This document shows positions 34,974-43,035 of a DNA stretch of 64,000 bases, in pieces. Every line of letters starts with the position of its first letter. Positions within the stretch are counted from its first letter, which is position 1. Both the position numbers and the translations under genes were made by a program. The notes under the pieces were generated by a model. That model had not been told where the DNA came from. It saw only the letters and a program-made list of their open reading frames with translations, and searched no databases. Source of the DNA: Desulfatiglans sp. (GTDB lineage Bacteria; Desulfobacterota; DSM-4660; Desulfatiglandales; HGW-15); contig JAAZBV010000155.1 in NCBI GenBank assembly GCA_012513605.1, forward strand, positions 1 through 64,000, given 5' to 3'.

Positions 34974-36740
34974 TTACTCTTCCATTTCCCATCCGGATAT
35001 TGATGGACTGTTTCCCATTTTCAGTAATAAACCCGGCTCACCAACCGCAGGGTCTATTATTATCTTTTTATTATCTCTGGAGGTCTTTACTATATGATCA
35101 AAATACATTATTTGCCTTATTACTGACCTCTCTTTTTTATAGGATTCAAGTTTTGACTGATAACTGACAACCGCACCTTTAGATTTTAATATTTCCTCAT
35201 TAACATAGGCCTTTGCATTACTTACATTGCTGTAGGCTTCGCCCCGTGATGAGGGTATCATGCTGTTCTGGTATTCAAGCGCTTTGTTAATCGTTTCTTC
35301 CTTTATCTGATATGATGCAATTACCCTTTCAAATTCAACTGATATTTTTATTGGCGGATGAATATCCTTTATATTTATGCTGATAATCTCAATACCTGCA
35401 TCTAACTCATTGAGTTGTTTTTGCAGCGACTCGCTGATTAGCAGTTCAATTTCCTTCCTGCTGGTAATTGCAATCTCATAAAATGCCTTGGAGGTAAAGA
35501 TACCCTGCAGTGCTTTATAGGCAATATCTTCAAGCAGGGCTTCCGGGTTCGAAATATTATAACGGAATTTATACAGGTTATTTACCTTATAATGAACAAT
35601 TATATACGGGTTAAAAAAGTTATTATCTCCTGAGATAAAATGTATCTCCTCACCATGTTCCATTCCCCATACCAGGGGTCTTTTTATTTCTTTGGAGACA
35701 TTCCCAAGATAAAGCTCTCTTATACTGCTGGTTTTTACTTTTATTACAGTATCAACCGGTCGGGGAAACTTGAAATGCAACCCTGGTTGAAGCGGCTCTT
35801 TACTGAGGGGTTTCCCGAACCTTTCAACAATAGCCTTCTCATCCATCTGCACCTGAAATCCCATATCGTACAAAATGGTAAATAAGACCAGTGCAATCAG
35901 GGTATATCCTGAAAATTTCAAAAATCTGATCGATTGAACAACAAGTCTTGTTTTTAAAAAATCTATACTATACCTGTTATCTATCCACCTGATGAACTTG
36001 AGATATATCTCCTTTTCAAGTGCCCGGTTCAAGATCTCAAGGAACCTGTATTGCATCCTGAACTCTTTATTTTTGTTATAAAAATGTATGATGATATTAA
36101 TTATTATCTCTATCCCAAAGGATAGTATGAAAAGTGCGATAGCAAGACTGACCCATTTATCTATATTGAATCTGAAATAATAAAGGATAAGAGATACGCC
36201 GGTTAAAGAGGAGCATACCATATCCCCTTTTGAGTGAAGGCCATCTGATATCAATGCAGCCGAGTTTTCGGATTTCCCGACCTCTGAAAGAAATTTGAAC
36301 AGGAAATATGACCCCAGAGAAAGGATCAGGAAAATAATACCTGTTAACAATGGTTTCTGTATAATAATTACTTTGGTTGAAAAAATATTTATGATCAGTG
36401 ATACTGAAATAAATGTAAGAAAAATTCCTATTAATAAAGATGTCGTAACTTCAATATTTTTTCCAAAAGAATTTTTAATAAATTGTCTAATAGTGTTAGG
36501 AGTACCAATGACTTGGACTTTATTTCCCTGGTCAGATTGGTCCAGTTCCTTTTTTATAATAGAGGAGCTTCTCCATAATGCAAAAAGGACCAATACAGAT
36601 GTTGTAATATCACTAAAACTGTGCCATGCCTCGGAAAGTACCGCTATACTGCCTGACAGGTAATAAAATATGAACTTCAGTATTGTCAGACTGAGGGTAA
36701 TTGATATTGCTATAAGCGATGTCCTGATTTTTTTGTTCAT
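34974..36740 (-). CDS. Fusion of CDF cation transporter and HflK-type SPFH domain
   Basis: A 588-residue protein with two normally separate membrane families. Residues 1-225 form a cation diffusion facilitator core with six predicted helices. Metal-site motifs are HxxxD in TM2 (AWHSFSDITTS: His40, Asp44) and HxxxD in TM5 (DGLHSKGDMV: His169, Asp173), the zinc-type arrangement. Residues 268-588 add a further helix (FSGYTLIALVLFTILYDMGF) and an HflK-type SPFH domain (DEKAIVERFGKPLSKEPLQP then GLHFKFPRPVDTVIKV). The frame is continuous with no stop or frameshift. HflC, HflK and phosphoesterase genes follow at 12-15 bp. It suggests metal flux coupled to an SPFH/FtsH-type membrane platform; that is inference. 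Confidence 0.9.
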   Translation of the reverse strand: MNKKIRTSLIAISITLSLTILKFIFYYLSGSIAVLSEAWHSFSDITTSVLVLFALWRSSSIIKKELDQSDQGNKVQVIGTPNTIRQFIKNSFGKNIEVTTSLLIGIFLTFISVSLIINIFSTKVIIIQKPLLTGIIFLILSLGSYFLFKFLSEVGKSENSAALISDGLHSKGDMVCSSLTGVSLILYYFRFNIDKWVSLAIALFILSFGIEIIINIIIHFYNKNKEFRMQYRFLEILNRALEKEIYLKFIRWIDNRYSIDFLKTRLVVQSIRFLKFSGYTLIALVLFTILYDMGFQVQMDEKAIVERFGKPLSKEPLQPGLHFKFPRPVDTVIKVKTSSIRELYLGNVSKEIKRPLVWGMEHGEEIHFISGDNNFFNPYIIVHYKVNNLYKFRYNISNPEALLEDIAYKALQGIFTSKAFYEIAITSRKEIELLISESLQKQLNELDAGIEIISINIKDIHPPIKISVEFERVIASYQIKEETINKALEYQNSMIPSSRGEAYSNVSNAKAYVNEEILKSKGAVVSYQSKLESYKKERSVIRQIMYFDHIVKTSRDNKKIIIDPAVGEPGLLLKMGNSPSISGWEMEE

Positions 36741-36818
36741 AATCCTGAACCATTATTTTTTCTTTATACATTAATTGCAGGGGTTTTCAAGGGTATAAAA
36801 TGTTTTTATATTTTACCC

Positions 36819-37538
36819 TTATTGTTTGTACTCCTTTTCTATTTTCAAGAAAAGGTCTTCCCTGATTACCTCAATATTTGGACCCTGAATAAACATGCGA
36901 TATAGGCGATTGTCCTGATCCACCCAGAGAAGTATTTTCATCTCATTTTCAACCTCAATTTCATAATTTCTTATTTTCAATTCTTTATTATCATGGTCGG
37001 GGAGTATGGTATTCGAAGGAGTAACCATGATTTTGACGATAGAGGCTGTAGGGAAAAGATAGGTCTGAATATCCTGGTCTCCCCTCTTTTTTTCATCATA
37101 TTTGTGGATCCAGTAATCAATAGTATGATATAAAGTTAAGCTGAGCATAGGAATACCAGGCTCAAAAGGCATCTCCTTTACCTCTACTCCTTCCTCTTTT
37201 TTATCTCTACTTATGATCTTTCCATCCTCTACTCTTATTTCAATGGATGAGCCAGTGTCGGAATCATATATATAGGAGGAAGGGAACAACTGATCTTTTG
37301 GGATTACCATTTTTGTCTTGATTATTCTTTGCTTTTTATTCTTTGCATTTGGCCCGCTATCAAGTACCTGCTCAGCAATACATGTCCGGTTGCCATTTTT
37401 ATCTGTTTTTTCATTAACAACCTCTGTGCCTACCTTTTTTCTGTTCATTAATATTATATAGGTCTGAGAATAGTCCTGCGGACTACCGCATGAAGCCAAA
37501 AATAAAAGGATAAAAATCAGGATAAATTTTCTAAGCAT
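36819..37538 (-). CDS. Lipoprotein of unknown function, first gene of the SPFH operon
   Basis: A 239-residue lipoprotein: signal LRKFILIFILLFLASC with lipobox LASC. The mature part is rich in beta and charged residues (VVIPKDQLFPSSYIYD-type, SSIEIRVEDGKIISRDKKEE), broadly like envelope proteins of the DUF3108/LolA-like half-barrel kind, but no family is assigned. Two ATGs are adjacent; that at 37538 has the better spacing to GGAG. It precedes the CDF-SPFH fusion by 78 bp and follows the terminator of the second phosphoesterase, so it probably opens the operon. Confidence 0.65.
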   Translation of the reverse strand: MLRKFILIFILLFLASCGSPQDYSQTYIILMNRKKVGTEVVNEKTDKNGNRTCIAEQVLDSGPNAKNKKQRIIKTKMVIPKDQLFPSSYIYDSDTGSSIEIRVEDGKIISRDKKEEGVEVKEMPFEPGIPMLSLTLYHTIDYWIHKYDEKKRGDQDIQTYLFPTASIVKIMVTPSNTILPDHDNKELKIRNYEIEVENEMKILLWVDQDNRLYRMFIQGPNIEVIREDLFLKIEKEYKQ

Positions 37539-37563
37539 CATTTCTCCACATAAAAATAAAACC

Positions 37564-37609
37564 GGGGGCTTAGCCGATACCTCAATTATAAAATATCGGG
37601 GAAGCCCCC
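37564..37609 (-). terminator. Intrinsic terminator of phosphoesterase 2
   Basis: GGGGGCTTAGCCGATA (37564-37579) pairs with TATCGGGGAAGCCCCC (37594-37609). On the minus strand the stem is followed by GGTTTTATTTTTA. It lies 69 bp past the stop of 37678-39777 and separates that gene from the lipoprotein-led operon. Confidence 0.75.
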
Positions 37610-37637
37610 TTCATGGTAAATATTTTAGTATTAAACC

Positions 37638-37673
37638 TTTTACATCCATGTTTTTAAAAACATGGATGTAAAA
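37638..37673. repeat. Perfect 36-nt palindrome after phosphoesterase 2
   Basis: TTTTACATCCATGTTTTT followed by its exact complement lies 5 bp beyond the phosphoesterase stop. It may be a first terminator stem, in tandem with 37564-37609, or mRNA-end protection. Confidence 0.7.
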
Positions 37674-37677
37674 ACAC

Positions 37678-39777
37678 TTACTTTTTAAACTGAACAGTAT
37701 TTATTCCACCAGCAACAGCAAAGTCGGCATTGTAATTCAAAACCGCCCAGGCTGTTTTTGTTTTTGGATCAATACCATACGTACCAAGTCCATATTTAGA
37801 ATTATACGGTCCAAGTACAAACCTCTTTTTGCCGCCGAAATTTTCATTAACGGCATTCTTCCATTTCCCATCTACATATGTGGCAATACCTATATTACCA
37901 TTACCAAGAAGTGTCATTAAATTAAAATCAAATTTCATAGATAGCACATATTGATCTGTTTTATCTGCCTCTCCTATTTCTGACATACCCCAGATTGAAA
38001 AGATATCGCTCTTTAGATCATTCTTGACAACATTTTTATACCATTTATGCCAGAATCTATTCCATGGGCTTTTTTTCCAGTAACGATTCCAGAAATGTTT
38101 CCTATGTGGCGTCGTTTGATCATCCGGGTCTGCAACCCATCCGGTATTTACCACCTTTGTGAGTGCACGTGGGGCGCTTACTACAATATCATCACTTGGG
38201 TCATCAGGTGTGCTATTATCATCAACTTTATAAGGTGTTTCATCTGTTGTTGTGCTGTTATTAGTCCCGGCAATGATTTTTGCTTTTGTTGCTCCAAAGG
38301 TATCTTCGATAACAGTATATGAAGCACCCTGGGGGATAACAAACTGTTTTCCGTTGTTACTGTACCCAAATGATTCTTTTTTTATAAAGTCAAGGTCAGG
38401 CATTATAAGTGAACCCGTTCCATCAGGGTAAAGTTCACCATTACTACCCCCCTCAAAATTACCGGTTGCATCCGCATAATAGTCGACATTTACACGCGGC
38501 CCATCAATTGTGTAAATGTAATAACCAACATTATAAAGATCCTGTGCAATCTGCGTCTCACGCTGTTTGGTGTTGCTGAAACTGTCAAGGCTGTTGGGGC
38601 CATAAAATTTGGTACTGCCTGCCATATGGATGATCTGCTGAACCTCATTAAGACCATCAGGGCTTTTTACGATGGCACGGTTATGCAGATGGTCATGACC
38701 AGAGAGCATATATCTAACGCCATTTTCTGCCAGATTGGCGTAGAAGACATTCTGTGTAGGAGTTTTAGAGGCAGGGCTGCTGCCAAAAAAACCGTCTGCA
38801 TGGTTTGTACCCATGAGGCCTCTGTGCGACAATACAAAGGCATGCTCTGTTCCACGGGTGTTTTTATCAAGTTGTGCGCTTATCCACTCCTGCTGCATAC
38901 CTGGCCAGATTTCAGTACCGGCAATATCATATTTTACTTTGGCTAAATAGGTTTCAAATGGATAATCTTTTTCAAAACCATAAAAATTTGTAGATGGCGA
39001 CCCAGTACTAGATATACGGAAATATGCCCCTTCAGGGATTGAACCACCCGGTACATCTGCTGTTGCCTTATATACAACCCATCCCAGATAGTACCATGCT
39101 TCACCATATTGAGGCACATATTGCTGGGCTGCAGAGTCTTTATCTACTTCACTTATGCTAAATTTTGTCGCTTCAACATCAACAATAACGAATCTGGCGT
39201 TATTGCCTTCATCACCGTAATCAAAAGAGTAGCTCAACCCCTTTAATATATCATCAGTAGATGATGGCCAGCTAAAGTTTGTTGCACCAAAGGTATTTGA
39301 AATATTCTGGGTCTGAGGAAATGCGGCTTTATAGCCAGGAACATTCACAACCCATTCAGGATCACGTCCATAAAGGTAACCATATGTTTCATGATTACCA
39401 CGCAAGGGAAAGAACCCTATCCCAGCGTCAAATAATGGCTGAGCTGCTGCTGCACGGGCTGCCATACCTGCATCACCGGCCCTGTCAGTTATGTCACCCA
39501 CCTGAATAACAAACTTGACGCCATTATCGATGAATTCATCTTCGATTGCGCTGGCAAGAGCTGCACTCACATATTCCGGGTTTGCTCCTTCCGGATCTTC
39601 ATCCACTGTCCATTGCGTATCTGCCATAACACCGAATGACCATGGATCGACCTCGTACCTGCCACCACCAGCAGCAAAGGAAACTGAGGTAAAAACCAGT
39701 GAAAAAATCAGGCCAATAAGGGCTGACTTTAAGGCTATTCCCCATTTGTTATTGTTATTAAAAACCTGTTTTGACAT
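37678..39777 (-). CDS. Exported calcineurin-like metallophosphoesterase 2
   Basis: A 699-residue paralogue of 31234-33069 with a signal peptide to about residue 35 (FTSVSFAAGG). Motifs: GVMADTQWTVDED (Asp53, DTQ form), VIQVGDITDRAGDAG, FPLRGNHETYGYL, VLSHRGLMGTNHA and LSGHDHLHNRA. It differs from its paralogue by two insertions: one of about 60 residues around 190-270, and one near 555-585 very rich in W, R, H and K (HFWNRYWKKSPWNRFWHKWY). The C-terminal beta domain ends YGLGTYGIDPKTKTAWAVLN as in the paralogue. AGGAGG precedes the ATG. Own terminator; probably a separate transcript from the SPFH operon. Confidence 0.88.
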   Translation of the reverse strand: MSKQVFNNNNKWGIALKSALIGLIFSLVFTSVSFAAGGGRYEVDPWSFGVMADTQWTVDEDPEGANPEYVSAALASAIEDEFIDNGVKFVIQVGDITDRAGDAGMAARAAAAQPLFDAGIGFFPLRGNHETYGYLYGRDPEWVVNVPGYKAAFPQTQNISNTFGATNFSWPSSTDDILKGLSYSFDYGDEGNNARFVIVDVEATKFSISEVDKDSAAQQYVPQYGEAWYYLGWVVYKATADVPGGSIPEGAYFRISSTGSPSTNFYGFEKDYPFETYLAKVKYDIAGTEIWPGMQQEWISAQLDKNTRGTEHAFVLSHRGLMGTNHADGFFGSSPASKTPTQNVFYANLAENGVRYMLSGHDHLHNRAIVKSPDGLNEVQQIIHMAGSTKFYGPNSLDSFSNTKQRETQIAQDLYNVGYYIYTIDGPRVNVDYYADATGNFEGGSNGELYPDGTGSLIMPDLDFIKKESFGYSNNGKQFVIPQGASYTVIEDTFGATKAKIIAGTNNSTTTDETPYKVDDNSTPDDPSDDIVVSAPRALTKVVNTGWVADPDDQTTPHRKHFWNRYWKKSPWNRFWHKWYKNVVKNDLKSDIFSIWGMSEIGEADKTDQYVLSMKFDFNLMTLLGNGNIGIATYVDGKWKNAVNENFGGKKRFVLGPYNSKYGLGTYGIDPKTKTAWAVLNYNADFAVAGGINTVQFKK

Positions 39778-40367
39778 ACTATCCCTCCTCTTAAATTTGT
39801 TTTTTGTTGTTACACTGTTAATGGAATCACACCGGTCTGATTGCCAATCTACTTTAATACCTCCACCTCCTTATTCCTTATTTCAGCCCGTATCTTTCAT
39901 CCCTGAAAGATATTTTCCCTCATAATGTGATTCCGCCTGTCCATAACCCAAACATACAATCGCCAAAGCTTAAACTACATTGCTTAATTATTTTAAGAGA
40001 AACTCATTTTTATTTGCATGAAGTGTGCCCTGATTGTAACCCATTGATAATATGGAATTTGTTTAAATTTACAAGTATGAAGTCTCAATATTTTTATCAA
40101 TATGTTGAGACTTACTCAATATGTTGAGTGACCGGAAATATGGGGGTTTTTACCAGCAATGAGTTTTTTCATTTTAGAAACTGGATTACCCGGTCAAGCC
40201 GGGTAATGACGGGGGAGAGGATTACCCGATTCAACCTTCTGGGGTAATGGGTTTGATACGCCGTTCCATCATCCATAGCAGTAGCTACTGCAGGCGCCCA
40301 TAACAACCATATCCGGCTAATCTTTCGGTAAAATACAAACGAAAACATAGCCGATATTAGCGGATCA
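39778..40367. other. Promoter region of phosphoesterase 2, hairpins, no gene
   Basis: No coding frame is convincing. At 40081-40112 AGTCTCAA...TTGAGACT forms a hairpin and at 40114-40129 ACTCAATATGTTGAGT forms another built from the same TCAA/TTGA word. At 40190-40250 there are REP-like words (GGATTACCCGGTCAAGCCGG, then GGTAATGACGGGGG). The hairpin pair could be a regulatory target or a terminator for the toxin-antitoxin remnant. Confidence 0.5.
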
Positions 40368-40385
40368 ATTGACATAACAGACTCA

Positions 40386-40544
40386 ATACAAAACCATCGG
40401 ATTAGACTAACAGATCATGCTGATGAACTGGTATATATTAGTGTTTGGGCGCATAATGTAAAAAATCAATGGTCAGTTCTAATAACTGTATACAGGCCAG
40501 ATCCGGATCGATGGATCAATTACCGGAAAAGGAGAGAAAAATAA
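40386..40544 (+). pseudogene. Degraded DUF4258-type toxin gene
   Basis: The frame reads NHRIRLTDHADELVYISVW, then QWSVLITVYRPDPDRWINYR and a TAA. This matches the two ends of a DUF4258 protein (L-T-x-HA-x-E near the start; W-x-V-L-x-x-Y-x-P near the end), but the middle third is missing and no start codon is visible upstream. Its stop overlaps the ATG of the zinc-finger gene (TAATG), the usual order of this toxin-antitoxin pair. Confidence 0.55.
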
Positions 40545-40833
40545 TGTTACCCTTTGAAAAATGTCCAATTTATGGAGGCGAACTTAAAAATAAGGTTGTC
40601 GAAAAAATTTTACATGGCGGGAGTCATACAGCCATTTTAAAGGTAAATGCAGAAGTCTGTCTCCATTGCGGAGAACGATTATATACTGAAGATGTTGTAA
40701 GATTATTTGAGAACATCAGGCGTAAATAAAAAAACAAGATCTCATTGGGTTTGATCCTTCAGGGCAGACATTTACAGTTGATAAAGAATGGCTTAACAAG
40801 CAAATAGAGCAGATGGTTGAACACACTGGTTAA
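40544..40833 (+). pseudogene. YgiT-type zinc-finger antitoxin gene, C-terminally broken
   Basis: ATG behind AAAGGAG opens 61 residues: MLPFEKCPIYGGELKNKVVE with KAEVCLHCGERLYTEDVVRL-like text (here NAEVCLHCGERLYTEDVVRL). It is the YgiT/MqsA-type zinc finger, but the first CxxCGG has lost its second cysteine (CPIYGG). TAA at 40727-40729 ends it; in another frame the expected tail continues (DLIGFDPSGQTFTVDKEWL, stop at 40831). So both a stop and a frameshift have hit the 3' part. It partners the DUF4258 remnant. Confidence 0.6.
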
Positions 40834-41448
40834 TTTGTGAAGTTAAGTCTCCATAAAAAAAGGAAAACGAAAAGGTTTGCCAATTAAAAAATGCAGGTTG
40901 CGATTCTTGCATGCCTCTGGGAGGCATTCCATAACTATTTTGTTTTTTTGTGGTCAAGGCGTTTACCTGTACAACAGAAAATTATATTTGGATAGTTTTA
41001 TACATTTTATTGTGTGGGGTGAAAATCCAATACTGTTGACTTAAGGAAAACAAACAGGCATTTCGGCTTAATCGTCATCCCCGCGAAGGCGGGGATCCAT
41101 TTTATGTATTTTAAAAAAAATAGATTCCCTCCTTCGCGGGAATGACATGCTATAAATCTTAATTCAATAACATTAGGTGTAAAACCCCACGGTACCTCAC
41201 AGCAATACTAAAAAACATTTGACATTACCCATCATTTGTTATCTTCTCTACCCCATTAATTTGAGACTGGAATTAATTTTAATCAACATTGGTTAATCGT
41301 ACCTGAGTAGGCGTATTGGCATCAAGTTAAGATAAATACATTTTTAAAATGAGTTAGATGCTTTTCGTAGGGATTTATTCCTGACCTTTTCAGGCAGGTC
41401 CCTAGTATTGGGGTCTATGAATATCCTGTCATTTATTAAAAAAGAAAG
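40834..41448. other. Gene-free stretch with REP element
   Basis: At 41073-41148 CGTCATCCCCGCGAAGGCGG and its imperfect complement (CCTTCGCGGGAATGACA) form the well-known REP-type hairpin found across Proteobacteria. A small hairpin sits at 40909-40930 (GCATGCCTCTGGGAGGCATT), and at 41372-41404 AGGGATTT and TCCCT words bracket CCTGACC/CAGGCAGG. No coding frame was recognised. Confidence 0.65.
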
Positions 41449-42723
41449 GTGAGCGACTACCTGCAAAAGGGGTTGCATCAACATATAGTTTTTATGATAG
41501 AAAAAAACAAATCAGAAACCACTCAACTGACACAGGACAACCCAAAACAGCTTTCAGGGTTTATGATAATGGTGTTTGTGGCATTGATCGCCTCTTTTCC
41601 GCCTTTATCAACAGACCTTTATCTCCCGGCTTTACCCACAATGAGCGAACAGCTTAACTGCTCTGTATGGTGGGTTAATCTTTCAATAAGCATATTTTTT
41701 ATATTTGTGAGTACAAGCTCATTTATATGGGGCCCGCTGTCGGATAAATACGGGCGCAAGAGGATGCTGCTTATCGGGGTTCCTTTGTTTATCATATCAA
41801 GCATATTCTGCATGTTCAGTCAGGACGTATATCAGTTGGTTATTGCGAGAATCTTTCAGGCGATCGGCGCAGGGGCATCAATGGCTGTCAACCTTGCGAT
41901 TGTTAAGGATGTTTTTCCGGGCAAAAAAAGGGAGAGCACCCTTGCAATGGCTGCTGTGTTAAATGGGATGATCCCTGTTATTGCCCCCTCAATAGGATCT
42001 CTTATTATCAGGTTTTCATCATGGCGCGGGATATTTGGCCTGCTCACTATAATCGGTATACTGGTCTTTATATTTACCCTGTTCCTCAAAGAGACAAACG
42101 GGGAATATTCAACTGACAGCACATTTAAAACAACACTCAGGCTCTTTGTCGTATTAAAAAATCCTCATTTTTACAGGCTCCTGATAGTCTTTTCCATAGT
42201 ATCTATACCCCTGCTTGCATTTATAGGGGTCTCATCCTTTATCTTTGTACAGCACTTTGGTTTAAGCGCCGAGGCATACAGCATTTACTTCGGGTCCATT
42301 GCGGCATTCTATATAATAGGGGGGCCACTATATCTTTTCCTCAGGAGATACTTCAGGCCTCTCCCCATTATTACTGCAAGTTACCTGGGGTCAATCTTAA
42401 GCGGAATTTTGATACTTACATTAGGAGAAAAGAGCCCCATGCTGTTTGCCATATCGGTGGCGCTCGGCTATTTATGCGTAAGCGTAGGCAGGCCGCCATC
42501 AAACAGCCTGCTACTTGAGCAGCAGGACAAGGATACAGGCTCTGCCTCTTCACTTATACAGGCAGTTTTTGTGCTCACAGGCGCATTCGGGATGATGTTC
42601 ATCTCCATTGACTGGAGTAACCGCATCATGGTGATAGGTATAATGAATGTACTTCTCAGCCTGTTTGGATTTATCCTGTGGCAGTACACAAAGACAAGGT
42701 GCCGCATACCAAAGCATTTTTGA
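41449..42723 (+). CDS. MFS drug-resistance transporter, Bcr/CflA family
   Basis: A 424-residue inner-membrane major-facilitator protein with 12 predicted helices. Motif A is GPLSDKYGRKRMLLIG; FVALIASFPPLSTDLYLPAL in helix 1 is the Bcr/CflA/DHA1 signature. It would expel drugs such as chloramphenicol or bicyclomycin by proton antiport; the substrate is unproven. The given start is GTG at 41449. GAAAG abuts it too closely and the next ATG (41494, MIEKNKSE) has no ribosome site, so the start is uncertain. It stands alone. Confidence 0.9.
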   Translation: MSDYLQKGLHQHIVFMIEKNKSETTQLTQDNPKQLSGFMIMVFVALIASFPPLSTDLYLPALPTMSEQLNCSVWWVNLSISIFFIFVSTSSFIWGPLSDKYGRKRMLLIGVPLFIISSIFCMFSQDVYQLVIARIFQAIGAGASMAVNLAIVKDVFPGKKRESTLAMAAVLNGMIPVIAPSIGSLIIRFSSWRGIFGLLTIIGILVFIFTLFLKETNGEYSTDSTFKTTLRLFVVLKNPHFYRLLIVFSIVSIPLLAFIGVSSFIFVQHFGLSAEAYSIYFGSIAAFYIIGGPLYLFLRRYFRPLPIITASYLGSILSGILILTLGEKSPMLFAISVALGYLCVSVGRPPSNSLLLEQQDKDTGSASSLIQAVFVLTGAFGMMFISIDWSNRIMVIGIMNVLLSLFGFILWQYTKTRCRIPKHF

Positions 42724-42769
42724 GAAAGGGTTCAAGGGGTCTGGGAGTAAAATATCATACACTTTTGTA

Positions 42770-42797
42770 GTAGGGGCACGAGGCATCGTGCCCCTAC
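42770..42797. repeat. GTAGGGGCACGA palindrome
   Basis: GTAGGGGCACGA and TCGTGCCCCTAC (12-bp stem, GGCA loop) lie 46 bp after the MFS gene. It is a variant of the palindromes at 10602 and 63127, probably the same dispersed family, and can act as a terminator. A second hairpin, GGTGGTGC-ATAAA-GCACCACC, lies at 42855-42875. Confidence 0.7.
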
Positions 42798-42948
42798 AGT
42801 TATACCTGATAAACACGTTATTTTTTCATTATGGAATATGAATGCCATAAAAAAGGTGGTGCATAAAGCACCACCCTACGAAAAACATAAGAAAATGCAG
42901 GTGTAATTATATAGTTACAATCATTCCACCCTTATCAAAAAAAAGCTT

Positions 42949-43032
42949 TTAAAATTCAATGGAAAGATCAATGTGATCACCATGTTTTAGCTGCGACAGG
43001 CCCCCAAGCCCCACTATCACATATGATTTCAT
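42949..43032 (-). CDS. Possible 27-residue ORF after glnD
   Basis: An ATG 3 bp after the glnD stop (AGGG six bases before it) opens MKSYVIVGLGGLSQLKHGDH then IDLSIEF and stops. The start looks like a beta-strand/glycine-loop, and it may be the remnant of a longer gene or a small peptide. No family is recognised. Confidence 0.3.
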   Translation of the reverse strand: MKSYVIVGLGGLSQLKHGDHIDLSIEF

Positions 43033-43035
43033 ATC

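Noticed and set aside
40727-40729. TAA in the YgiT-like gene as a recoding site
   Set aside because: TAA is not a known recoding codon, and the tail resumes in a different frame, so two ordinary lesions explain it.
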